DNA from: Ziziphus jujuba | Taxonomy: Eukaryota; Streptophyta; Magnoliopsida; Rosales; Rhamnaceae | Direction of reading: 5' to 3' | Assembly (NCBI RefSeq): GCF_031755915.1 | Contig: NC_083379.1 | Coordinates: forward strand, 47,562,001-47,626,000 | Length of the DNA stretch: 64,000 nt | Shown: positions 43,904-55,548 of the stretch, piece after piece | Layout of the letters: each line of letters begins with the position of its first letter | How positions within the stretch are numbered: position 1 is the first letter of the stretch | Position numbers and translations under genes: made by a program | The notes under the pieces: model-generated | Seen by the model: only the letters and a program-made list of their open reading frames with translations | What the model was told of the DNA's origin: nothing | Databases searched by the model: none

Positions 43904-44449
43904 GACCGTTGTGGGTCAGTGGGAGTATATTATGTATTTTGCATTAATATCCATGTTGAGTATTATTTATTTCTTTGAGTATATTAATACATTGATATAT
44001 GTGGATCATATTTATTTATAAGATGATTTATTAAACATATTATTGCTTCTTATATTTACAGGTCTGTTGAGACTTTTAGTCTATATATATGTGTATGTTG
44101 ATCCACAAATCCTATGGTAAGTCCCTACTACCTAGTTTAGGTATATTGTTGTATCCTGTCGATACACAATATGCTCGGATAAAATGGTATTGTATATTAG
44201 AAGATTGCACGTTGTTAGGTAAATCTCTACTACCTAGACTGGGTTTATTGTATGCAAAGTGCTCAGTTGAAATTGTATCATGTTTTGGGAGATTTACTGA
44301 GAGAATCTTTACCACCTTGTCTAGTATATTATTTTACTCTGTGGGTATGCTATATATTTAGATGAAATGGTATTATAGTTCAGGAGATTCTATAGTAAGT
44401 GAGTTTGGATTATATATATGATGATGATTATGCAGTTCAAGTGGGAGAA

Positions 44450-44956
44450 TGTTAAATAAATAAATAATTTATGAACTTAACATAATCAATTACTCACTTA
44501 CAGGGCTTATTTATGCCATTAATGGGACTGATTTATTTTTATTATTTTGTAGTAGGATCCTTGGTCACATACTCTCCGTAATACTCTGGTTGGCCTATTG
44601 GACTGGAGGACCAACTCTCTTTAAAAGTCCATTGACTTACCCATATTTTTCTATTATTATTATATTATTAAATTATTATTATTTTGGTGTGCGTTGAAAT
44701 TAATAGATAAGTCTTACTTGTAGAGACTATAAAAGGTTTAGAGCAAACAAACAGATACATATAGTATTTTTTGAGATTAGGATTTTTAGAAATCATTGAG
44801 GTGGTTTGAGAGTAATGTATACATAAGCACTACTTTACGTTGTTTTGTATTTTATAGGATTAAAGATTTAATTTATCAATGGTTACATTTGGAAATTAGT
44901 ATATTTATAATTAATAAAATTTATTATATATATATTGAAATTCGTAAATTTTAACA
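44450..44956 (+). repeat. right LTR of the copia element
   Basis: 507 bases from TG to CA, aligning with the left LTR. It carries an extra stretch of roughly 10-20 bases near 44500 and many substitutions. The purine-rich tract ends immediately before it. Confidence 0.92.
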
Positions 44957-47904
44957 GAGAAACGTGTCTATTACTATATATAAAGACTGCTAGTCCAAGT
45001 GCTACTTCTAAGTCCAGCAAAGGGGCTGGGATGGCCTCCAAATGTCCCCCATCACCGTTTGAATAAAAACAAATATATTTATACAAATATATTATATAAA
45101 TATAACATTTATAAATCATAATATGATTAATATCGTAAAAAAATATATATTTAAATATATATATATACTTTTAAATATCCTTTAGTCTATACTATAAGCG
45201 AGAAGGGCTCCCAAGTTTTGGTCATATTTTACTGTTCAAAATGGTTCCAAAACGACTGCTTTTCGTGCATTTTGTTTTTCTTTTCCTTGTATTTTACTTT
45301 TTTTTTATTTTTTTATTTTTTATTTTTTACAATTTCATCCCATTCTACCCATGGGCACACCGAATGCTGGATCAAAACCCTACCCCATCATTGACTGGGG
45401 GTGCAGGTTGCACCAATGCCCTGCCCAAACCCATTTCCACCATTTCCCACCGTTTCTTTCCAAATGCATCCTAAAGATCCACAAAACGAAAAGACAAGAT
45501 CGAGTTGTTGAAAGGACTTATGGTGGCATCCATATAAACAGAGTAGCTTCAGGAAAATGGGTCTTTGATAAACAGGGGACTTATCCATCAAAGAAAAAGT
45601 AAAACTATACCTTTAGAAGACGAAGATCTATAGATCCTTGAGCAGCAACCAAGTAAGAAACTCTCAAGAAATTTAGTTTCATTATTTTTTTTTTAATTTT
45701 TAAGGGAGGAGGGGGGGAAGAAGAAGATAATATAAACTTATCGGATAATTACCAATTTATTTAATGATTTATATATAAGATAAATAGAACAAATTTTCAT
45801 TGGATAATCTGCTACAAATTCATCTGAAATGAATTTCTTCATCTTACGTACATGGAAAGAGTGAAAGAAACCAAAAGAAAATCAGACTCAGCTTTCAAGA
45901 ACAGATCCAGTTCATGAATACCAAAACGTACTCATTCACTAAAAAGAAATAAGAAATAGAAAATTGGGGGAGGTGAAAAAAAAGATCAACATTGGTGAAA
46001 ACAACAAAATATTTAAAAAAAAAAAAAGAAAGAAAGAAATTTTACAGATCCAATGGCGAAAATCAACCATGAAAACCACTTGTATAAGCTGTAAAGTATA
46101 AGATCTGAATATGAATAATCGAAATCACCCCCTTTCCATGTCACCCAAAGTAAATTAAAAAAAATAAATATTTTTGTTGAATATTTTATCATACGTGAGA
46201 TGTAGTAAAATTTTTCACTTTAAATATTAAATAAATTTCTGTTAAATGGGCTGGACTTTTTTGTTAATAAATAATGGATTGGACTTACTCCAACTATTGC
46301 TTTGCATTAGCCTTTTATCTTTTATCTATTACGTTAATTAAAATTCTTGAATGTTCCATCACATATTTGATCTTCAACAGTTGCCATACTGGTGAGATCC
46401 ACATTTTATGCTTCTTTTTTAATTTTGCCATACAGGTGTCAGGGGTTGTGGTATGGCATGCATTATGGTTATGATGACTTACAGTATAGTAAGGATAGAG
46501 TTGGTGTACTTTATACAAAATTCTGGACTTCATTATTGTACTTCAGAAAGGACTTTGACTTACCATGTAAGTAAAGATTTTGATTTATAAAATTTTAAAG
46601 CCTATTTCCTTGGTTTTCAGTATTTAAATGCCATTGGGTTTTTTTCTTTTCTATTTTTTTTTTTGTTTTCAGCTTTTCTCTCCCCCTACTCTCTTTATCA
46701 GTGATGACAAAGAACCTAAGGATTGTGTTATTCACTACAAAATTGGTAACTTTAATTTTTTCCATTCCTTTGTCTTATTACTTAATTTCCTCGTGCATTT
46801 CAATTCTTTTGTGAGTTCATGAATTTCATTGTGCATGGATCTTTACATTTTTCATTGCTTTTGTGTGCACATGCATATGATTTATATTTCAGTTCTTCAC
46901 CCAATATCACATATTGATATATGAAAAACCAACATGTATTTATGTTAACAAAAGGACTAGCTTGTCTGCGTAGATTATCTCAAACATCCATTTTTTAAGA
47001 GCTCTAACAACTGCCAGAGCATCCGTGTTTCTCATTCTATAGTCTTCCCTTATTTCATTATTTGTTTTAGAAATTGCAAAATGAAATGTAGCATATTCAA
47101 CAACCAACCAAATTCTAAATAAAAAAACTTTTTATGAACACCATGTAAAAAACAACTCAATATAAACTGTTGGCTACAAAATTTTCACACTTGTTCAAGT
47201 GGCTTAAAATTAAAATAAGCTTTCCCTTTTGGCATTCTCCTACCCATCATGTCTCTTTCCCACACGTGTTAAAGACTTTCATTTTTTTGTTTTTTTTTCC
47301 ATCATACCCATTGTTTTTTTTTCCTTTTTTAAATCATTAAACCAAAAGCTTTTTAATTAAGTAGAGCAAAAGTTGAGTACCCTCTACCCATGCCCAAAAA
47401 CACACATCAATTCTTTTTTTTTTTCCTTTTTTTTCCCATTATTATACTAAAACCATACTTAAATAAATGTCCTTAGCATTCACATAACATCTAATCATTT
47501 TAAAAAGAACCACCCTCAAAAACCTTGCTTTAAGATTATTCTCTTGTTCTATCCTTAAACCCCACACCATCAGACAAACATAACTATACAAAAATAATAA
47601 AACCCATTTTCAGAATTGAACAATATATTTTAACTAACCCCAACATTCATTAAAGCTCTAAACTCATAATTAACAAAACAATCCCTTTGTTAGGTGGGAA
47701 AAAAAAAACAGTAAAAAAAAAAAACAGAAAAAAGAAAAAGTAGTAGGAGAGCATGCAATCCCACAAGAGATCGTGATGGTCATTGTTTTTTTTTCTCTCA
47801 GTCTAAAAAATAAATAAATAGTCAATGACTATGTCATCTATAATTTGGTTTATTTGATTCATAGTGATTTCATTTTATGTTTTTCTAAAATATAATATAG
47901 CAAA
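44957..47904. other. 5' part of the probable Helitron and its flank
   Basis: Contains two candidate Helitron 5' ends (TC at 44967 and at 45186), T-rich and A-rich runs, and a segment at 46436-46570 that looks coding between splice-like signals but matches no family I recognise. No RepHel or helicase coding sequence was seen. Confidence 0.5.
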
Positions 47905-50900
47905 ATGGTTAGAGAAGTAAAGCTAATCAAGGATATTCAAGCTCAACAAAGAGGTTGGACAGTAAAAGTGGTGGTTATTGAGAAAGCAATGCCACAAGTT
48001 TCTAAATCAAGTCCAAACAAATATCAAAGGTTAATCTTAGCTGATGAAGAAGTAAGTTTGTTTTGATAATATATTTATTTTGTATAATTTGTTTCATATA
48101 TAACTCAATTTTAAGTCTCTTATTTTTCTTATATAGGGTAATAAGATCCAGGCCACAATATATGGTGGAGACATCCACATCTTCCGAGACACACTCATAA
48201 TTGGGAAAAATTATTATATTTCTAATGCTTGGGTTAAAGAAATTGGTGCACAATATCAGATTGTTCAAAATAATTTGCAATGGACCATAAATGGTCGAAC
48301 CATTGTGGAAGAAGTGACTGGAGATTCAGAGATAATTGTGCCTGCTGTTTACAGCTTTGTTCTGTTCTCACGACTACACACTTATATTGATTCTCTATCC
48401 CACGTCGGTATGTTTGTCTATATAGTCAATTTGTTCAGCTATATTTTTATAACTTTTCATTTATATTTAATTCATCATGTGGACAAATTTCTAATGATCT
48501 ATAACATTTTAATTAACTTTTGAATTTGTTTATCATCAGATGTGATTGGAATAGCGATTGAAATCAAGCCAAAAAAGGAGATAATCACGAATGATGGTTT
48601 AGAGATTGTCCAAGAGATGACTTTGATGAATGATAAGTAAGTACTCCAAAAAAATAAAAATAATTATTAATTATTAAATAAGTTAATAAACATTTTTCTG
48701 AATTTTGATTTTAATTTTATGGACAGTATGGATACTGTGATGCTTACCATGTGGAACCAATTTGTGAACAATGAATGTACTCAAATTTTGAATATTATGA
48801 ATAGAAAACCAATCATAATTGGATGTCGACTTAAAGTTAGCTCATATAATGGTATGTTTCCTTAATGACTACACTACAATTGATGTTATTTTTGAACAAT
48901 TTTTATGTAATTAAAATAGTCAGCAATTTTCTAAATTAGTTTTTATTAATTCAATTTTTTAAATGCATATTTGTATTATTTATATCATGATACAGGTATC
49001 TCACTTTCAACCAAATCCTCCAGTTCATTTGTTATTGAACCGGAGATACCACAAGCAGCTGCTTTATCAATTTGGTAAACTAATATTGGAGTTTAAATTT
49101 AGAACAATTTTTCTTGTATAAAAAATAAAACTAGCAATAATTAATTTGAGCAATTACAGGTATAATGCTAATGCTTAAAAAGCCATGGACATAATATGTG
49201 GAAGGATTGGTTTTGAGACAAAGTCACTGTCTACACTTCCTTCTACTGAGGACATCATTACCATTAAGATGATAGATAATCAACTTAATACGGTAAATTT
49301 CTTGACTATTATTTTGTTTATAATTATTAACAACTATAATATTAAGATATGTTTGTACTTTTCATTATGTAAACAGAGGAGAAGTTTTTGGATCAATGGT
49401 CACATCAAAGTGACAAATTTGATTCAACCTTTTTGGTACTTAAGCTGTGAAAAATGCACAAAAGCAACTGGATATGAAGTTGAACAGAGGTTTAATTGCT
49501 TGTATTGCAGACATGATCAAGTTAAAGCTATGCCAAGGTATGTATACAAATATTTGTTGTTATTATTATTATCATCATTATATGATAGTAAAACAGAAAA
49601 AAGATATGATTATACCTTGCACTGATCGATTTGTACATTTGTTGAGCCCCATAGCAATCACCCCATTCTACAACTTTTGCTCAGTTGTCAATATGCTGCA
49701 TTTAAAAGCAAAAACAGGCTACATTATGATTGAGGATCATGTTTGCTAGCCAAAATAACGAGATTTGTTGCAAGAAAAACTCCACTGTCTTTTGAGTATT
49801 TTCGGATATTTAGTTGCCATAATAATTGAGATCCACAAAAATTAATAATTGAAATTAATCATCATTATTTGAAACTCAAAAATCAAACTTAAACAGAGAT
49901 CGTGTTTAAGAATTGCAACACAAAACAAAGAAAAATAACAAAATGAGCCATCTTTTATGTTAAGCATGTTCATTAGGAATTTTCATTTATAGTTTAGTAA
50001 GCAAAATATAGAACTCCATAAATTTTTGTTCTCTAAATACTTAGCTTATCTTTGTCATATAGATTATGACTTCATCTACATTATTACTTCATCACCTTTT
50101 GTTGTAATCCATTAGGTTAATGCCCTAATCTTTGCCTCTGCTCTCTCCACCCAGTGCCACTTCAATTTTGTATAATATGAAATACTTTATTCAGTTATTG
50201 TATAAGACATTTCATATTATTTATTTTATGATTAATTATAACCTTTAACTGGTAATTCTTCTTTTATTCAGGTGCCTAGTCATTGTTGATTTGATAAATG
50301 AGTCTTCATCATTGAATGCTACATTGTTCGGAAATCAAGCTGAAAAATTTCTTGGTTGCACTGCATATGAGTTGATGAATAAATCTGATGGGGTAATATA
50401 ATTCTTTTCATATGTGATTGTGGAAATGACTGGTTAGTTTTAACTTGTTCTTTGAAAAAACATATATAAATGATGTAAATGCTTATGTGAGTACTAACTG
50501 TGAATCTTTCTTTTTTTTAGGATTCTGTTAAAGATATTGAAAAAATTGCCACATTATCCAGTAGTCATAAGCTTCTAATTCAAGTTAAAGCATCTAAACA
50601 TGAATATCGTGATATTACAAGATGGAAATACACAATCCTTTCTGTTTGTGATACTATTTCAAAAGAAATCAACACATTAACACAAACAGATACTTCAAAT
50701 GATGCTGAAGTTAGTCAAGTTTTAGAAATTATTGAAGAGCAAAGTGGAAAATCATTAGGCATAACTGAATTGAGAGGTATGAACATGTTTGATACATTAT
50801 ATCCTAAGTGAAATTACATGAGCTTTTATTTAATGTTCTAATGCATATATATTACAACTTTCAAAATCAGATATATCTGGAAGTGTTGACAATGCTAAGA

Positions 50901-51106
50901 TAGAGCAAATGAGCAATGAAGATAAAGTCCTAGCTGATTTGGTTTCAAAGCCTACTGCAAGAAACAATGCAACAAAGAAACTAAAGCTGATGATTTCCAA
51001 AAGTGCAGGTGAGGCAGATCCAATAGTATTGAATGTTGAAAGTTCTCATTTAGAATTTGGTGAAGGGAGTAGGAAGCAGTTTGCCAAGCTTAAAGACAAT
51101 GCTTAA
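47905..51106 (+). pseudogene. RPA70-like single-strand DNA-binding protein gene with one internal stop
   Basis: Ten exons (47905-48051, 48137-48407, 48540-48636, 48727-48851, 48996-49074, 49160-49292, 49377-49537, 50272-50392, 50521-50776, 50871-51106) join with exact phase to 542 codons including the terminal stop. Successive OB-fold-like parts are followed by a four-Cys zinc motif at 308-328 (C-x2-C-x13-C-x2-C) that resembles the C-terminal zinc ribbon of replication protein A subunit 1. Such genes bind single-stranded DNA and are common in plants both as host paralogues and as Helitron cargo. Codon 246 (49176-49178) is TAA, which would cut the product before the zinc motif. All splice sites are intact. 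Real expression, an alternative splice, or a recent loss cannot be told apart here. Confidence 0.8.
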
Positions 51107-51674
51107 TTTGTTATCATGGGAACCATCTTTTTGTTAATGTGGACATGATAGATTACTATCAGTTCATAAGTAGATTATTATCAGTCTTTTGTGAACTTAT
51201 AGCATATTTAGACTATACTATGATAGTAACACTAATATTATTATTTTGTACATTGCAAGATGTAATAGAAAATTGATTTAGGTATAACCTAATACATTTC
51301 TATTAAATCTTGCAATTTATCTTAGGAAGATAGCAATGATGCTAAGATAGATTCATCTATGACACAAGTATTTTATGACAACTTTTTGTTTAACGAAAGT
51401 AAAATAGTAATTATGAGTTTTTATGATTGTACTTATATTTCCTATGATCATTTTTTATTTTTTGTGTTTCTTTTAGTTAATATATAAATCCATGAATAAA
51501 TTAAATTTCATGATAATGGACTAGAATCAAAATAAATTGTTTATGTTTTAATTAGTTTTAAAATTAATTTATTCTCACTAAATATCTAAAACATCTCAAT
51601 ATTGATTGGTGTATAAAAAATAAAATAAAATTGAAAGGATGAAGCTAGAATCTAATTACGAACAATAATGGTTT
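51107..51674. other. AT-rich DNA between RPA-like gene and gypsy fragment
   Basis: 3' flank of the RPA-like gene. No gene recognised. Confidence 0.6.
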
Positions 51675-54045
51675 TTGCTTTTTCAGATTTTATGCTTTTC
51701 TAGATTTTCTGTTCATCTAAGAGTTAGTGATGCAAACCCGTCCGAGCTCGCACCATCGACAACTCGCTGGGGTACTGATCCGATACAGATGAAGACTGGA
51801 CCGATCACTAGGGCTCAAGCTAAGAGGTTTAAGGACAACCTCACTGCCTTTATCCAGAAAGTAATTCATTCTCAAAAGGGCGTGTCCATACCTGAAGATA
51901 AAAGACCTGTTTTAAGTATTCAAGTGGTGGAGGCTGCTACATCGGACACCCATACATCGGATATTTTATATCGGACATCTGATCTCGGACTTCAGATATC
52001 GGAGCCTTGCCTCGGACATCTGATCTCGGACGAGTCTTGCCTCGGACATCGGATGTAACTTAGCTCGGCCAGACACAACTTAGCTCGGACAGACATCAGT
52101 TAGTTCGGCCAGACACAACTTAGCTCGGACAGACATCAGTTAGTTTGGCCAGACACAACTTAGCTTGGACAGACATCAGTTAGCTCGGCCAGACACAACT
52201 TAGTTCGGACAGACATCAGTTAGCTCGGCCAAACACAAGTTAGCTCAGACAGACATCGGTTAGCTCGGATAGGCCATAAGTTAGCTTGGACATCAAGCAG
52301 ATATCAACACTATCCTCAGATATTTTATATCGGACACCCATGTCTCGGACATCTGATCTCGGACTTCGGATATCGGAGCCTTGCCTTGGACATCTGATCT
52401 CGGACGAGTCTTGCCTCAGACATCGGATGTAACTTAGCTCGGACAGACATCAGTTAGTTCGGCCAGACACAACTTAGCTCGGACAGACATCAGTTAGCTC
52501 GGCTAAACACAAGTTAGCTCAGACAGACATCAGTTAGCTCGGATAGGCCATAAGTTAGCTCGGACATCAGTTAGTTCGGCCAGACACAACTTAGCTCGGA
52601 CAGACATCAGTTAGCTCGGCCAAACACAACTTAGTTCGGACAGACATCAGTTAGCTCAGATAGGCCATAAGTTAGCTCGGACATCAGGCAGACATCAACA
52701 CTATCCTCGGATATTTTATATCGGACAACCATGTCTCGGACATCTGATCTCGGACTTTGGATATCGGAGCTTTGCCTCGGACATCTGATCCCGGACTAGT
52801 CTTGCCTCGGACATCGGATGTAACTTAGCTCGGACAGACATCAGTTAGTTCGGCCAGACACAACTTAGCTCGGACAGACATCAGTTAGCTCGGCCAGACA
52901 CAACTTAGTTCGGACAGACATCAGTTAGCTTGGCCAAACACAAGTAAGCTAAAAAAAACATCAACTAGCTCGGATAGGCCATAAGTTAGCTCGGGCATCA
53001 GGCAGACATCAACACTATCATCGGATATTTTATATCGGACACCCATGTCTCGGACATCTGATCTCAGACTTCGGATATCTGAGCCTTGCCTCGGACATCT
53101 GATCTTAGACGAGTCTTGCCTCGGACACCGGATGTAACTTAGCTCGGACAGACATCAGTTAGTTCGGCCAGACACAACTTAGCTCGGACAGACATCAGTT
53201 AGCTCGGCCAAACACAAGTTAGTTCAGACAGACATCAGTTAGCTCGGATAGGCCATAAGTTAGCTCGGACATCAGTTAGTTCGGCCAGACACAACTTAGC
53301 TTGGACAGACATCAGTTAGCTCGGCCAGACACAACTTAGTTCGGACAGACATCAGTTAGCTTGGCCAAACACAAGTTAGCTCAGACAGACATCAGTTAGC
53401 TCGGATAGGCCATAAGTTAGCTCGGACATCAGGCAGACATAAGTTAGCTCGGTTGAAGAAATAATTCCGCCTAAATGTCAAAGTCAACTGGTTACCTAAT
53501 TTGCGATTGACTTTCTTTCTTTTTGGGTTTTTATTTATTTATTTTCTGGACAAATAACTTTAGGAAGGTTTTTATTTTATTGTAAATTAATTAATTCCTA
53601 ATTTAATATAAAGGAATTAATTAATCAAACTTAGATTAGGAAAGGAAGTATAGTTGCGGCCAACTAGGATTCTTTATGTGTGTGGCCGGTTTTACCTAGG
53701 GTTTTTAGGATTTATTTTGTTTCTTTCAAAGCCTATTTAAAGGCTTAGTTATCAATAAGAACTAACTTTGATTTGATTGAGAAAATACTTGTGAGATTAA
53801 TTATCTCTTTTTTCTTTGAGAACACCTAAAACACCATTAGAGAATTTGTTGTTTTAGCTTGACTTATCAATAGGTTTTCCATCCCCTATTGTGGCGTTTA
53901 CATTATACCAAGGTTTCTAACCATAGGTTGGTTAGGGGTTGAGGTCAATTCTATTAGAACTTGAACTTAATTAAGATCCGGACTAATATAATACGGGTTT
54001 AGAAGCAGGTCATCCTAGGTTCGTATCAGTTGGAAGTGTTCTTAC
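51675..54045 (+). mobile_element. Ty3/gypsy-like fragment with long tandem array
   Basis: Starts with a coding remnant (51675-52058) that contains TGPITRAQAKRFKDNLTAFI, a pattern seen at the C-terminal end of many plant gypsy-type polyproteins. The tandem array follows, then an LTR-like tail at about 53450-54030 with leader-like sequence and CTTTGAGAACACC. It ends near GTATCAGTTGG, which resembles an LTR/primer-binding-site junction. Exact ends and target duplications were not found, so the limits are approximate. It interrupts the probable Helitron. Confidence 0.6.
51940..53450. repeat. tandem array with higher-order structure
   Basis: Built mainly of about 40-bp units with TCGGACAGACATCAGTTAGC and TCGGCCAGACACAACTTAGC. 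A second block starting with GATATTTTATATCGGACA recurs at about 51958, 52319, 52711 and 53023, giving higher-order periods of roughly 310-390 bp. The words CGGACATC and TTAGCTCGG recur throughout. Confidence 0.92.
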
Positions 54046-54253
54046 TTCAAAATTATATGATGCGATTTGGATATTAAATTTATGAAAAACTTGGGATAAA
54101 ATGATTAATTTCTTTATGTTTGTTAATAATTTAAGATTAAATCCTTCTAAACAAATTGAAAAATGTTAACTAAAAAAACTAATTTAACAACTTTTTAATT
54201 CAAACTTTTTCATATTACTTAAAAGCTATTAAACATTCAAATTTTAATCCAAA

Positions 54254-54282
54254 CCACGTGTATCGCACGTGGCCATACCTAG
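54254..54282 (+). other. Helitron 3' terminal hairpin and CTAG
   Basis: Perfect palindromic stem CCACGTG/CACGTGG with loop TATCG, followed by CCATAC and CTAG, then T. This is the standard rolling-circle termination signal of plant Helitrons. Confidence 0.82.
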
Positions 54283-55262
54283 TATATACATAAATAGGAT
54301 GGGTACAGAACAAGAAATACAATTCCTATTCTAGCCCGTTGTCGACCTTAGTAAGGAAGTTTGCCCCGATTCCTCCCCGTTCCCCGTTTAATCTGAAAAT
54401 CCTCATGAGTTGTTTTGTCATCCCTCTCGACAACTAAATAAATGAGTTCTAATTAAATGTCAATTTCTAAATTAGTCTATACCAAGGCTGTCTCAACTCT
54501 TTATGAGGCCTTAGCCAAAAATTGTTGTAAGGCCTTTATCAAATATTGTTAGTAATTAAAAATATATATATATATATATATATATTTACTGATAATGAAT
54601 CATGTAAATGGCAAATTTTAATCAATTGTTCTAAAATAAATTGGCAAATGCACACTACCATATATATGCAGTTTATTTTATATAATAAACAATAGTATAA
54701 TTGGAATGTTGTAAACTATAGATATGAATTCTTAGAAAACAAATATATATGAATATATATTATGAGATAAACAATATAAAATCATTATATAAATAACAAA
54801 AAAAGGTAATTGAGATTAAAAAAAAAAAATAATAACTAATAAGATTAGCTTCTTGTAAGAACCCTTTTAAATAAAATTTTTGTAGACTATATATAGTATG
54901 CGAGAAAGATTAAGCAACTTGTATAAAAGTTAAGTGAATAAAAAGAAAAATATAGAAGTAAGATGAAAAAGCTTATAAATTGAGAGGTTAAATCTTCTTC
55001 TTTTCAACTATTAAAGACTTAATACAATAAAAATTTAATTTTTAGGTGAAATACAATAAATAGTTGATTGATGTTATATTAAAAAAATAAAAGATAATAA
55101 TAAATTACAGTTAATGTAGAATTTAAAAAATCAATTTATATATTTCCTAAAAAATTATTCTATATTATTTATTAAATAAAAATTAAAGTATATAAAACAA
55201 TATATAATAATTTTTAGTACAATTTTTTTGGGGCCTTTCGAGTAGGGACACCAGGCATAGGC

Positions 55263-55548
55263 ATAAGCTTTAGTGGTCTATGCCTCAAAACAAGGTTCGG
55301 TCTATACCTTTCACATTCTATAATTATAAAAGTATGGATACCGGAGGAAAAGAGTAAATTGTTTTAAATGCTAAAAAGAAAAAAATGGTTAATTACATTG
55401 TATGGATAAGCTTTAGTGGTCTATGCCTTAAACAAGGTTCGGTCTCTACCTTTCACATTCTATAATTATAAAATTATGGACACCGGAGAAAAGAGTAAAT
55501 TGTTTTAAATGCTATAAAAAAAAAAAATGCTTAATTACATTGTATGCA
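55263..55548. repeat. 143-bp tandem duplication
   Basis: Copies start at 55263 and 55406 with ATAAGCTTTAGTGGTCTATG and share almost the whole unit, including AAGGTTCGGTCT and GAGTAAATTGTTTTAAATGC, with scattered differences. Confidence 0.88.

Larger units (their letters stand above)
35155..44956 (+). mobile_element. Ty1/copia LTR retrotransposon, degenerate, with nested insertion
   Basis: A full-length but inactive element bounded by two related LTRs that start TGTTAAATAAATAAATAATT and end TTTTAACA. GAGAA flanks it on both sides (35150-35154 and 44957-44961), a perfect 5-bp target duplication. Inside are a decayed primer-binding site after the left LTR (from about 35640), gag, protease-like, integrase, reverse transcriptase and RNase H remnants in copia order, and a purine tract just before the right LTR (AAGTGGGAGAA, 44439-44449). 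Stops and frame breaks occur throughout. A 3.1 kb insertion splits the integrase region. Confidence 0.93.
45186..54282 (+). mobile_element. probable non-autonomous Helitron carrying an RPA70-like gene
   Basis: The right end shows the Helitron signature: a perfect 7-bp stem with 5-base loop (CCACGTG at 54254-54260, CACGTGG at 54266-54272), six bases, then CTAG at 54279-54282 followed by T. The proposed left end starts TCTATACTATAAGC at 45186, typical of plant Helitron 5' ends, but the preceding base is G and not the expected A. The interior carries an RPA70-like gene, a known Helitron passenger in plants, and no Rep/helicase gene. A gypsy fragment lies inside. The left limit is uncertain; 44967 is an alternative. 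Confidence 0.65.

Noticed and set aside
44089..44361. 90-codon frame in the 3' part of the copia element
   Set aside because: It consists of short imperfect repeats in the non-coding region between pol and the right LTR.
45241..45602. Open frames at the left of the Helitron, one with RTYGGIHINR resembling a ribosomal L34 word
   Set aside because: The order of the similar words does not fit L34, and the rest is low complexity.
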